From the NCBI GenBank assembly GCA_023250385.1, contig JAHFAU010000004.1, positions 1-28,897 on the forward strand: a stretch of 28,897 nucleotides of DNA, in the 5' to 3' direction. How positions within the stretch are numbered: position 1 is the stretch's first letter; the number at the start of each line of letters is the position of its first letter. Both the position numbers and the translations under genes were made by a program. Source of the DNA: Anaerolineales bacterium (lineage in GTDB: Bacteria > Chloroflexota > Anaerolineae > Anaerolineales > E44-bin32). Positions 1 through 7,388 of the stretch are shown here, piece by piece. Below the pieces are notes generated by a model. The model searched no databases, was not told where the DNA came from, and saw nothing but the letters and a program-made list of their open reading frames with translations.

Positions 1-1
1 A

Positions 2-529
2 TTAAAGGAAGTCCCAGCGCAGGATCGAATCCGACGGGGAAACGTGATGGCCCGCACCCGCATGACCGTGCTCTATGATCAGTCGGCCGCGTTTGGCGGT
101 TTGGTGATCGGCACCGGCAATAAGACCGAGATCCTGCTGGGATACACGACTCAGTTCGGAGATGCGGCCTGTGCGATCAACCCGCTTGGCGACCTGTACA
201 AGACCCAACTGCTCCAGCTGGCGGGCGCCACGGAAGTGCCGCAGGTCATCCTGGACAAGGCCCCCACTGCCGACCTCTGGGTCGGGCAGACCGACGAAGG
301 AGAACTAGGATTCACCTACGAGCAGGTGGATCGGCTGCTGTATCTGCTGGTGGATCGCCGGCGATCGCCGGATGCCTGCACTAAGGCGGGCTTCGACCGT
401 GGCTTCGTGGAGCGGGTGGTGGAGCTCATCCGCAAGAACCACTTCAAGCGGGTCATGCCGCCGATCGCCAAACTGAGCAACCGGACCGTAGGCTACGACT
501 TCCTCTACCTGCGGGACTGGGGCAGCTAG
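2..529 (+). CDS. nadE: NH3-dependent NAD+ synthetase, C-terminal part (5' end outside window)
   Basis: The enzyme joins ammonia (or glutamine-derived ammonia) to deamido-NAD+ in the last step of NAD synthesis in the cytoplasm. The frame is already open at the left edge and reads RRGNVMARTRMTVLYD into the first visible ATG, so that ATG is internal and the gene begins upstream. Visible family signatures are the GTGNKTEILLGY segment, the FGDAACAINPLGDLYKTQ segment, and a KAPTADLWVGQTDEGELG stretch that matches the conserved substrate-binding loop of NadE. The ATP-binding SGGxDS loop would lie in the missing part. About 175 residues are seen, ending at a TAG. Whether an N-terminal glutaminase (nitrilase) domain exists cannot be judged. 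It is followed at 94 bp by the alkyltransferase-like gene on the same strand. Confidence 0.93.
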   Translation, partial: LKEVPAQDRIRRGNVMARTRMTVLYDQSAAFGGLVIGTGNKTEILLGYTTQFGDAACAINPLGDLYKTQLLQLAGATEVPQVILDKAPTADLWVGQTDEGELGFTYEQVDRLLYLLVDRRRSPDACTKAGFDRGFVERVVELIRKNHFKRVMPPIAKLSNRTVGYDFLYLRDWGS

Positions 530-622
530 GGCTGCTTCCACTCGCCCCTGCAGGCCGGGGGCGGCCAAGCCCGCTCGGAATTTTCCTCCGGCAGGGCTAG
601 GGCCGCGAGGGCTGCAACGCAA

Positions 623-1006
623 GTGGGCCGCGATCGGCGTTATCGGGAGCGGGTTTATCAAATCGTTCGGGCGATTCCGCCCGGCCGGGTAATGACCTAC
701 GGCGGGATCGCGGCCTTGATCCCCCCGCCGCGTGGCACGGACTGGACCGGGTATGTGCGAGTCCGGGCCCGCTGGGTGGGATATTCCATGGCCGAGTGCC
801 CCGACGATCTCCCCTGGCACCGGGTAGTCAACGCGCAGGGCCGGATCAGCCCGCGGCCTGGACTGAGTGCGCGGCTGCAGCGGGCGGTGCTGAGGGAGGA
901 AGGGGTGCGCTTCGACCGGAATGGCCGGTTGGACTTGGACCGGCTGTTTTGGCGGCCTTCCCGGAGATGGTTGCGGGCGCGGGGCCTGTTGGATCCCGCC
1001 GCTTGA
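623..1006 (+). CDS. Alkyltransferase-like protein (ATL, MGMT family without the acceptor cysteine)
   Basis: This 127-residue protein is the DNA-binding half of O6-methylguanine-DNA methyltransferase. The PCHR active-site motif reads PWHRV (Trp65), the hallmark of ATL proteins such as E. coli YbaZ. ATL proteins bind O6-alkylguanine, flip it out and flag it for nucleotide excision repair without transferring the alkyl group. Also visible are IPPGRVMTYG (residues 18-27, containing the base-flipping-region Tyr26) and VVNAQGRIS after the Trp. The start is a GTG at 623; no better upstream start is visible. Compared with typical family members the loop between the YGG region and PWHR carries a short insertion (RGTDWTGYVRVRARW). 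It acts on DNA in the cytoplasm. The neighbours (NAD synthetase, LCP protein) give no functional context. Confidence 0.87.
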   Translation: MGRDRRYRERVYQIVRAIPPGRVMTYGGIAALIPPPRGTDWTGYVRVRARWVGYSMAECPDDLPWHRVVNAQGRISPRPGLSARLQRAVLREEGVRFDRNGRLDLDRLFWRPSRRWLRARGLLDPAA

Positions 1007-1031
1007 AGCCCCTGGACGAGTTAGGGCTGCG

Positions 1032-1058
1032 GGAGCGAGGTCTCTTAGAGCCCGCTCC
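1032..1058. terminator. Hairpin between convergent genes, possible bidirectional terminator
   Basis: GGAGCG (1032-1037) pairs with CGCTCC (1053-1058). Inside it GG/CC and CTC/GAG pair around a TTA loop with single-base bulges, giving an imperfect 11-bp stem. It sits exactly between the convergent ends of the ATL gene (1006) and the LCP gene (1065). There is no U tract on either side, so intrinsic termination is only inferred from position and structure. Confidence 0.38.
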
Positions 1059-1064
1059 TTGGGC

Positions 1065-2462
1065 TTAGGATCCGGGAACCGGGCGCGGGCCGTAGGCCCA
1101 GTCCGCCCCTAGGATCACCATCAGGTCGAGATCGCCCTCCGGATACACGGCCTGCAGGATCTGACCCTCCGTGAGGCCGAGCAGCTCCGCCAGATAGCGA
1201 ATGGTGTACGGATAGTTCTGGCTGTAGACAATCACCCGCGACTTGTCGTAGTCAATCCGGTCGGCGTTGGCGATCTGAACCACGTTGAGGCCGTGCCCCT
1301 GCAGGTATTCGGCCGTGTCGGTGGCCAGTCCTTCCAGGCCGGCTCCGTTGAGCACCGCCAGCCGGGCTTGTTCGATCTGTACCGCTTCGGCCGAGGTCTC
1401 CGGCGGCACCGAGGGCGCGATCGCACCGGTTCCGGTGAAGATCTCGTCCCGCAGCGCCCGGATCTTGTCCGGCACCGGCTTGAGCACCATCGCGCCATCC
1501 AGATGGGTCTCTAACAAGACCATCTCCGGCGGAGCGATCACTCCTTTGGAGACGTGTTGCAGGTCAACCTGGGCGGCCAACAGTCCCAGCGCGACCATTT
1601 GTTCGAGGCTCAAGTTGGTTCGAATTCCTTGCTGCAACTCCTGATATAACGCCGGCGCCTTCCGGAGCAGCCCCGCCACCATATCTAGCTCCAGGACCTG
1701 GTCCCGCACCGCCATCAGCACTTGCTGCTGCCGTTCGGCCCGATCAAAGTCCCCGCCCTCGGTCTTGCGGGCCCGGGCATAGGCCAGGGCCTCGGGTCCA
1801 TCCAGCCGATACGCCTTCGCCTCCAGCCAGATGCTGTCGCGTCCCAGCGGCGAAATCTTCATTCGCTCCGGCACCAGGACCTCGACCCCCCCAATCTCGT
1901 CGATGAACCGCTCGAAGGCCGAGAACTCGATTACCGCGTAATACTGAACCGGGACTCCGATCAGGTTTTCGACCGTCTGCATAGCCAGCCCCGGACCGCC
2001 TCCCGGGAGCCGATAGGTCTCGCCCAGGAAGTAGGCCGTGTTGATTCGGTTGTGTTCGAATCCCGGGACCTCGACCCACAGGTCGCGCGGAATGGAGAGC
2101 ATGCCGGCCGATTTGGTGATCGGGTCGATGGTCACCAGCATCATGGAATCGGTGCGCGGCGGACCCTCCCCGGTCAACCAGTCGCGGTAATCGAGCCCCA
2201 TCAGCAGGATGTTGATCCGGTCGACCCCGTTCCAGCTCGGGGAGTTTCCGGAAAGATCGGGGGTGGGCTGCGCCCCGCTCGGCTGGTTGCCGGTACCAGG
2301 CTCGGCGTTGCTCTGATTCGTGAATAGGTCGGGCAGGCCGACACCGGTCCAGGCCGCGGCGATCCCCCGCACGGTCTTGAAGACCAACGCGGCCGAGAAG
2401 ACGGCCATCACGGCGAACCCGCCGCCCAGGACCCAGACCATCCAAGTCGGGGGGCGCCTCAT
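1065..2462 (-). CDS. LytR-CpsA-Psr (LCP) family protein with LytR C-terminal domain
   Basis: LCP proteins transfer glycopolymers or other undecaprenyl-linked chains onto cell-surface acceptors outside the membrane. This 465-residue protein has one N-terminal membrane segment (about residues 8-32), a Pro/Gly/Ser/Asn-rich linker (about 45-78), the LCP catalytic domain (about 82-255) and a LytR_C domain (about 365-455). Conserved LCP motifs are present: RTDSM (103-107), SIPRDLWV (123-130), HNRINTAY (137-144) and the AYARARKTEGGDFDRAERQQ region (227-246), which carries the pyrophosphate-binding Arg residues. The start is an ATG at 2462. It is transcribed divergently from the small membrane gene at 2589. 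In Chloroflexota, which lack classical teichoic acids, the substrate is unknown. Classification is firm; the exact substrate is not. Confidence 0.92.
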   Translation of the reverse strand: MRRPPTWMVWVLGGGFAVMAVFSAALVFKTVRGIAAAWTGVGLPDLFTNQSNAEPGTGNQPSGAQPTPDLSGNSPSWNGVDRINILLMGLDYRDWLTGEGPPRTDSMMLVTIDPITKSAGMLSIPRDLWVEVPGFEHNRINTAYFLGETYRLPGGGPGLAMQTVENLIGVPVQYYAVIEFSAFERFIDEIGGVEVLVPERMKISPLGRDSIWLEAKAYRLDGPEALAYARARKTEGGDFDRAERQQQVLMAVRDQVLELDMVAGLLRKAPALYQELQQGIRTNLSLEQMVALGLLAAQVDLQHVSKGVIAPPEMVLLETHLDGAMVLKPVPDKIRALRDEIFTGTGAIAPSVPPETSAEAVQIEQARLAVLNGAGLEGLATDTAEYLQGHGLNVVQIANADRIDYDKSRVIVYSQNYPYTIRYLAELLGLTEGQILQAVYPEGDLDLMVILGADWAYGPRPVPGS

Positions 2463-2552
2463 GGCCTGAGCTTCGCGCGAGGAAGGTGTGTCATTGGATC
2501 GGACTGGAGTTGAGTTGCCGTCGAATGCGGCAGTGGCGAGGGCAAGGCGGCG

Positions 2553-2580
2553 AGTATATCACCGACCGTGGGACTATAAT
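2553..2580. promoter_or_regulatory. Divergent promoter region (two overlapping -10 elements)
   Basis: In the 126-bp gap between the divergent LCP gene and the plus-strand selA cluster, a perfect TATAAT lies at 2575-2580 on the plus strand and a TATACT lies on the minus strand (plus-strand positions 2553-2558). Neither has a good TTGACA at 16-18 bp. The plus-strand -10 ends only 8 nt before the ATG at 2589, so the transcript would be nearly leaderless. This is inferred from motif and position only. Confidence 0.4.
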
Positions 2581-2588
2581 CCCCGCGC

Positions 2589-2981
2589 ATGTCGGACCGT
2601 CCCTCGCCCCAGTACCGGGGGCTGTTTGCCACCGCACTGCTGTTGATCGCGGTCGGTTGGACGGGTCTGTACCTCCTGCTCGCAACTGCCCTCCCTACTC
2701 TCGGCCCGCGCTGGCTGTTTTTCTTCCTGCTGACCCTGGCTGCCACCGGCACCGCGCTTCCTTTCCTCTGGCTGCTGCACCGGCGCTTCGACGCCCGGCA
2801 GTCGGCCAGCCCGACGGTGCTGCTTCGCCAGGCCCTGTGGGCTGCCCTCTTCGTAGCGCTGTGCGTCTGGCTGCAGATCAACCGCTCGCTGACCCTGTCG
2901 CTCGGCGTGCTCTTGGGGGTCGGTTTCATCTTATTGGAGTGGTTTCTGCAGCTGTTGGAGCGGAGCCTCTGGAGACCGTGA
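2589..2981 (+). CDS. Small hydrophobic membrane protein of unknown function
   Basis: I do not recognise this 130-residue protein. It is strongly hydrophobic, with about four likely membrane segments (roughly residues 11-32, 42-62, 85-98 and 103-122) and a short basic loop (LHRRFDARQ) between the second and third. It ends with RSLWRP. Its stop codon overlaps the selA start (GTGA, 2978-2981), so the two genes are probably translationally coupled and belong to one transcription unit. The putative promoter at 2575-2580 lies directly upstream. That context does not by itself tie it to selenium metabolism. It resembles the small conserved membrane proteins that are common in bacterial operons. Confidence 0.72.
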   Translation: MSDRPSPQYRGLFATALLLIAVGWTGLYLLLATALPTLGPRWLFFFLLTLAATGTALPFLWLLHRRFDARQSASPTVLLRQALWAALFVALCVWLQINRSLTLSLGVLLGVGFILLEWFLQLLERSLWRP

Positions 2982-4345
2982 GTCTGCGGGACCTGCCTTC
3001 CGTCGACCGCCTCATGCAGCTGGAGGCCGTCGAGGGATTGGTCGCGGCCTTTGGCCGCTCGCTGACGGTGGAGGCGGTACGGGAGAGCCTCAAAGCCGCG
3101 CGGGAAGCCGTCCGCAGCGGGCAGGTTGCCCCCCAACCAACCGAGCTCGTGTCGCAGACCCGGGCCAGGCTCGAGACCTGGCTGGCTCCGACCCTGCGCC
3201 CGTTGATCAATGCGACCGGAGTGATCATTCATACCAATCTAGGCAGAGCGCCTTTGAGCCAGGCCGCTCGCCAGGCGATCCAGGACGTAGCGGCCGGCTA
3301 CAGCAGCCTCGAATTCGACCTGCCTCACGGCCGGCGCGGCAACCGGGACGAACACTGCGAACAGCTGCTGCTACGGCTGACCGGCGCCGAGGCCGCTCTG
3401 GTGGTCAATAACAATGCGGCGGCGGTGCTGCTGGCCCTCACCGGACTCGCTCGGCGCAAGGAAGTGCTGGTCTCCCGTACCCAACTCATCGAAATCGGCG
3501 GCGGCTTTCGCATCCCGGATATCCTGAAGCAATCGGGCGCCAAGCTGGTCGAAGTCGGCACGACCAATCGCACCCATCTCCGGGACTACCGCTCCGCGAT
3601 CAGCGAACGAACCGCTCTGATCTTGCTGGCTCATCACTCGAACTTCAAAATCATCGGATTCGCGGCCGAGCCGGAACTGGCCGAGCTGGTTGAGCTCGGC
3701 CGGGAGCACGAACTACCGGTGCTGCACGATCTCGGCTCGGGCAGTCTGCTCGATACTCGGGCCTATGGGCTCGGCGCCGAACCGAGAGTGCAAGATTCGG
3801 TCCGGGCTGGGGCGGCCCTCACCGCCTTCTCGGGCGACAAGCTGCTCGGCGGCCCGCAGGCCGGGATCCTGGTGGGCGAGCGAGTCCTCATAGGCCAGCT
3901 GCGGCGTCATCCGATGGCTCGGGCGGTCCGCGCCGACAAACTCTGCCTGGCCGCGCTGTCGGCCACCCTGCTGCACTACATTCGGGAGGAAGCCGAGACC
4001 CACATTCCGGTGTGGACCATGATCGCGGCCGCGCCGGCGGATCTCTCGCGGCGGGCCCAGCGCTGGCAGGCCCGCCTTGGGCTGGGCGAGGTGATCGAGG
4101 GACGCTCGACGGTTGGAGGCGGGAGCCTGCCGGAGGAGACCCTGCCCACCTGGCTGCTGTCGGTGGACGTACCCCATCCGAGCGAACTTGCCCGGCGGCT
4201 GCGCGAGCTGGATCCACCCATCATCGGCCGGATCGCGGACGATCGGCTGGTGCTCGACCCGCGCACAGTGCTGCCTGACGAGGAAGAGCCGCTGCTGGCG
4301 GGCCTGGCTGCCGCGCTCGAGGGTCCCGGAGGAACTGCCCGGTGA
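2978..4345 (+). CDS. selA: L-seryl-tRNA(Sec) selenium transferase
   Basis: SelA is a PLP enzyme that converts seryl-tRNA(Sec) to selenocysteinyl-tRNA(Sec) with selenophosphate. Starting at GTG 2978, which overlaps the previous stop by GTGA, gives 455 residues, close to the usual 455-470. A longer open frame reaches upstream to 2486, but its extra part lies over the preceding gene in another frame. Family signatures: the N-terminal DLPSVDRLM and ATGVIIHTNLGRAPLS (79-94), VNNNAAAVLLAL, and SGDKLLGGPQAG, with the PLP lysine at about K288 (K295 in E. coli). The C-terminus has the usual small domain with VGGGSLPEETLP. The next gene overlaps by GTGA. SelA implies selB, selC and selD elsewhere. None of these and no UGA-interrupted gene is apparent in this window. 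Confidence 0.96.
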   Translation: MSLRDLPSVDRLMQLEAVEGLVAAFGRSLTVEAVRESLKAAREAVRSGQVAPQPTELVSQTRARLETWLAPTLRPLINATGVIIHTNLGRAPLSQAARQAIQDVAAGYSSLEFDLPHGRRGNRDEHCEQLLLRLTGAEAALVVNNNAAAVLLALTGLARRKEVLVSRTQLIEIGGGFRIPDILKQSGAKLVEVGTTNRTHLRDYRSAISERTALILLAHHSNFKIIGFAAEPELAELVELGREHELPVLHDLGSGSLLDTRAYGLGAEPRVQDSVRAGAALTAFSGDKLLGGPQAGILVGERVLIGQLRRHPMARAVRADKLCLAALSATLLHYIREEAETHIPVWTMIAAAPADLSRRAQRWQARLGLGEVIEGRSTVGGGSLPEETLPTWLLSVDVPHPSELARRLRELDPPIIGRIADDRLVLDPRTVLPDEEEPLLAGLAAALEGPGGTAR

Positions 4346-5583
4346 AGTCCGACCTCGACCGGTTGATGCAGCAGGCCGATCTGGATGCGCTGCTGGTGCT
4401 GGGGGCCGGATCGCACAACGCCAACATGATGTACTTCACCGGCCGGGCTCACCTGTCGGATGGCAGCCTGCTGTTGAAGGTGCGGGGCCAGCCTCCGGTT
4501 CTCTTTCACCACTCGATGGAGCGGGACGAAGCGGCCCGAGCCGGCCTGACGACCCGATCGCTGAACGACTATGAACCGATCAAGCTGCTGCAGGAGGCCG
4601 GCAGCGACACGGTGCAGGCCGCGGCCAGGCTGTGGTCGCTGATCTTCGAGCAGTATGGGGTGCAGGGGCGGGTGGCGCTCTATGGGAAGGTGGAGCTGGG
4701 GCCGCACTTCAGTGCGCTCAACCGGTTGACGGCCGGCCGCAATTCGCTCGAGTTCGTGGGAGAGCCGTCGCGGACCTCCGTGCTTACTCGGGCCCGGGCT
4801 ACCAAGGATCCTGACGAAGTCGAGCGCATCCGTAAGATGGGTCAGGTCACGGCCGCGGTCGTCGGGGATGTGGCCGAGTTCCTCAAATCCCATCAGGCCA
4901 AGAACGGCAGGCTCGTCGACCGGCAGGGGGAAGTTCTCACTATTGGGCAGGTCAAGCGAAAAATCAACTTGTGGTTGGCGATGCGGGGCGCCGACAACCC
5001 GGAGGGGACGATCTTCGCCATCGGGCGGGATGCCGGAGTGCCGCACAGCGTGGGCGTGGACGACCAGCCGGTCGAGGTCGGCAAGACCATCATCTTCGAC
5101 ATCTTCCCCACCGAGGCCGGAGGCGGATACTTCTTCGATCTTACCCGCACCTGGTGCCTGGGTTACGCCCCCGACGAGGTAGCGGCGCTCTACGAGGACC
5201 TGCAGGAAGTGTTCGACTCAGTTTTCCAGCAGCTCAAGCCCGGCGCACCCTGCCGCGACTTTCAGGTGATGACCTGCGAGCGGTTCGAAGCCAAGGGCCA
5301 TCCGACGGTTTTGAACACGCCCGCCACGACCGATGGCTACGTCCATGGGCTGGCGCACGGCGTGGGGCTCGACGTGCATGAGGGCCCCTCGTTTAGCCAT
5401 CTGGAGAGCAACCCCGATACCCTGATTCCCGGAGCCGTGTTCACCTTCGAGCCCGGGCTGTACTACCCGGAGCGCGGGATGGGCGCTCGGATCGAGGACA
5501 CGGTCTGGGCCCGGCCGGATGGAGGGTTTGAGGTGTTAGCCGAGGTTCCCAAAGATCTGGTGCTTAAGATTCCGGGAGTCTAG
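4342..5583 (+). CDS. M24 family metallopeptidase (Xaa-Pro aminopeptidase-like)
   Basis: This 413-residue protein has the creatinase/prolidase layout: an N-terminal non-catalytic domain (about 1-150) and the pita-bread catalytic domain (about 158-405). All five dinuclear metal ligands are in place: D253 (IIFDIFP), D266 (FFDLTRTW), H339 (GLAHGVG), E370 (TFEPGLY) and E385 (ARIEDT). A second His (H235, VPHSVG) fits the substrate-side histidine. The start is a GTG overlapping the selA stop, which indicates coupling in a three-gene set. It probably removes N-terminal residues next to proline in cytoplasmic peptides. Its presence beside selA is probably operonic coincidence. The segment between about 185 and 225 is longer than in minimal M24 enzymes, so the exact substrate is open. 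Confidence 0.9.
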   Translation: MKSDLDRLMQQADLDALLVLGAGSHNANMMYFTGRAHLSDGSLLLKVRGQPPVLFHHSMERDEAARAGLTTRSLNDYEPIKLLQEAGSDTVQAAARLWSLIFEQYGVQGRVALYGKVELGPHFSALNRLTAGRNSLEFVGEPSRTSVLTRARATKDPDEVERIRKMGQVTAAVVGDVAEFLKSHQAKNGRLVDRQGEVLTIGQVKRKINLWLAMRGADNPEGTIFAIGRDAGVPHSVGVDDQPVEVGKTIIFDIFPTEAGGGYFFDLTRTWCLGYAPDEVAALYEDLQEVFDSVFQQLKPGAPCRDFQVMTCERFEAKGHPTVLNTPATTDGYVHGLAHGVGLDVHEGPSFSHLESNPDTLIPGAVFTFEPGLYYPERGMGARIEDTVWARPDGGFEVLAEVPKDLVLKIPGV

Positions 5584-5602
5584 ACCATGAACCCTTGTGC
5601 GT

Positions 5603-5620
5603 TTGTGAATTCTGTCACAA
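5603..5620. promoter_or_regulatory. CRP/FNR-type palindromic operator upstream of tsaD
   Basis: TTGTGA-N6-TCACAA is a perfect 6-6-6 inverted repeat and matches the CRP half-site TGTGA-N6-TCACA exactly. It lies 20 bp after the M24 stop and about 86 bp before the tsaD ATG. A weak -10-like TACGAT is at 5655-5660 with no convincing -35, as would suit an activator-dependent promoter. The binding protein is inferred, not seen. Confidence 0.5.
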
Positions 5621-5705
5621 TTCGTGGAGTATTCATCGAATCGTCGAGAGAGCCTACGATGGGCATCCACTGGATGTCTGCGTGAACTGGAGCTAGCTGC
5701 CCGGC

Positions 5706-6749
5706 ATGCCCTCGGAATCGACCCGCATCCTAGGCATCGAGACCTCCTGTGACGAGACCGCCGCGGCGGTGGTCGAGAACGGTCGCTCGATCCGTTCCAA
5801 CATCGTCGCCTCGCAGGCCGCGCTCCACGCCCAATACGGAGGCGTCTTTCCCGAGGCGGCTTCCCGGCGCCACATCGAGACGATTTACTCGGTAGTCGCC
5901 GAAGCGCTCGCAGCCGCCCACGCCGGTTTGGAAGCGATCGACGCGATCGCGGTCACCCGGGGGCCGGGCTTGGCCGGTTCGTTGGTTGTCGGCATGAACA
6001 TGGCCAAGGGCATGGCACTGGCCTCCAACCTGCCGATCCTGGGAGTCAACCATCTGGAGGCTCACCTGTACTCGATCTGGCTGGTAGAGGCTGAGCCGGA
6101 GCCGAAGTTCCCGCTGCTGGCGCTGATCGTTTCGGGCGGACACACCGAACTAATTCTGATGCTCGATCATCAGAAGTATCAGCGCTTGGGGGGTACCCTC
6201 GACGACGCGGCCGGTGAATCTTTCGACAAGGTGGCCCGCCTGCTCGGCCTGGCCTATCCAGGTGGGCCGGCCATCCAGGCGGCGGCCGAGAATGGTGACC
6301 CGACTGCCTACAAGTTTCCGCGGGCCTGGCTGGAGGGCACCTGGAACTTCTCGTTCAGCGGGCTGAAGAGCGCCGTCGTGCGCGAGGTGCGCAAACGGCA
6401 GCCGGAACTGGAGGCCGGCGTCGAGGCTCCGCGTCCGGGCCTGCCGATCGCCGACATCGCGGCCTCTTTCCAGGCCGCCGCGGTGGAAGTGCTGGTGGGC
6501 AAGACCCTGGCCGCGGCCAAGGATTTCAAAGCCAAAGAGATCCTGGTGGGCGGGGGCGTCTCGGCCAACCGGCCACTGCGGGAGGCCTTCCAGGCCAAGG
6601 CCACCCTGCCCGTGCGCACTCCGCCTCTGGAATTGTGCACCGACAACGCGGCCATGACCGCCGCGGTCGGCCACCGACGCTTCCTGGCCGGCCAGCGCGA
6701 CGCACTGGATATGGATGTGCTGCCCACCTGGCTGCTGGACGGGGTGTAG
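5706..6749 (+). CDS. tsaD: tRNA N6-adenosine threonylcarbamoyltransferase TsaD
   Basis: TsaD transfers the threonylcarbamoyl group to A37 of ANN-decoding tRNAs (t6A), working with TsaB and TsaE in bacteria. The 347-residue length is typical. Motifs: LGIETSCDETAAAVV near the N-terminus (8-22), GGVFPEAASRRHIE (45-58), the metal-binding His pair in VNHLEAHLYS (H116 and H120), SGGHTEL of the ASKHA nucleotide fold, DDAAGESFDKVARLLGL, and near the C-terminus GGGVSANRPLR and CTDNAAMTA with the third metal-ligand Asp. The start is an ATG at 5706 with only a weak, distant GGAG. It is separated from the upstream M24 gene by 122 bp that contain a CRP-like palindrome. tsaB and tsaE are not in the window. 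Confidence 0.97.
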   Translation: MPSESTRILGIETSCDETAAAVVENGRSIRSNIVASQAALHAQYGGVFPEAASRRHIETIYSVVAEALAAAHAGLEAIDAIAVTRGPGLAGSLVVGMNMAKGMALASNLPILGVNHLEAHLYSIWLVEAEPEPKFPLLALIVSGGHTELILMLDHQKYQRLGGTLDDAAGESFDKVARLLGLAYPGGPAIQAAAENGDPTAYKFPRAWLEGTWNFSFSGLKSAVVREVRKRQPELEAGVEAPRPGLPIADIAASFQAAAVEVLVGKTLAAAKDFKAKEILVGGGVSANRPLREAFQAKATLPVRTPPLELCTDNAAMTAAVGHRRFLAGQRDALDMDVLPTWLLDGV

Positions 6750-6871
6750 GCCGGATTTAGGCCCCAGGGCCGTATAGCCATCGCCTAACTGCTGCGTCCG
6801 CCGGCGCAGAGCTGGGCCACCCCGCGATACACGCAGGCAGCGGACTTTTCGTGACCCATATTAAGTCCCAC

Positions 6872-6905
6872 TTGACGTCGCATTTAAAGCGACATATACT
6901 GCGAC
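6872..6905 (+). promoter_or_regulatory. Strong sigma70 promoter with three evenly spaced operator half-sites (TA autoregulation)
   Basis: TTGACG (6872-6877), a 17-bp spacer and TATACT (6895-6900) form the best promoter in the window. Laid over it are GTCGC (6877-6881), GCGAC (6889-6893) and GCGAC (6901-6905), each separated by exactly 7 bp, so the half-sites recur every 12 bp: one inverted pair and one direct repeat. The site covers the spacer, the -10 and the expected start point, 34 bp before the antitoxin ATG. The arrangement suits binding by the Xre antitoxin or the TA complex. An AAGGAG ribosome binding site follows at 6927-6932. Confidence 0.78.
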
Positions 6906-6938
6906 CAGCGTGGGCTCGCGTCAGCCAAGGAGATCCGA

Positions 6939-7388
6939 ATGGCCATTGCCGTTGATAAGCTAGACCGGCGTAAGGGTCGAAGGACCAAGACCAAGGGCGC
7001 CCCCTCTCGAAAGGCAACTGAGCGCGTTGCGGCCGCCGATAAGCTCGAGCGAGAGGCAGCCCGCAAAACCATTGAAGGCGCGCATGAGGCGTTCGGCCTC
7101 AAGTATGTCGACCTGGCCTCGGCCCTGGACGTCGACCGGCGGACCTTGCTGCGGTACCGGAATGAGAAGAGCGCACCCTCGCCGAAAGTCCGCGGGCGGA
7201 TGGAGTTGCTGCGCGAGATTTCCCATCTGCTGGAGGAAGTGTTCGACACTCCGGAGGCTGGGTTGAGCTGGCTCTATCGCCCGGTCCCCCTCCTGCGTGG
7301 CCGCCGGCCAATCGACCATGTCCGTCGCGGACAGCTCGGTGAAGTCTTGTCGATTCTCGCCGGCCTGTACGCGGGGACCCATTCTTGA
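6939..7388 (+). CDS. Xre/MbcA/ParS-type antitoxin (RES-Xre module)
   Basis: This 149-residue basic protein has a charged N-terminal tail (about 1-40), an Xre-like helix-turn-helix region (about 45-85, with YVDLASALDVDRRTLLRYRN as the likely recognition part) and a C-terminal DUF2384 toxin-binding domain. The latter is recognised by LLRGRRPIDHVRRG followed by GEVLSILAGLYAGTHS at the end of the protein. In this family the C-terminal tail plugs the toxin active site and the HTH represses the operon. It has a clear AAGGAG ribosome binding site 6 nt before the ATG. Its stop overlaps the toxin start (TTGA), which gives antitoxin-first coupling. The long Lys/Arg-rich N-terminus is longer than in compact homologues and may add DNA contacts. 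Confidence 0.86.
   Translation: MAIAVDKLDRRKGRRTKTKGAPSRKATERVAAADKLEREAARKTIEGAHEAFGLKYVDLASALDVDRRTLLRYRNEKSAPSPKVRGRMELLREISHLLEEVFDTPEAGLSWLYRPVPLLRGRRPIDHVRRGQLGEVLSILAGLYAGTHS

Noticed and set aside
2486..2977. Long N-terminal extension of the SelA frame
   Set aside because: It overlaps the small membrane gene, shows no SelA-like sequence, and the GTG at 2978 gives normal SelA length with a GTGA overlap.
6755..6775. GGCCC/GGGCC inverted repeat after tsaD as a terminator
   Set aside because: The loop would be only 2 nt and there is no U tract, so a functional hairpin is unlikely.
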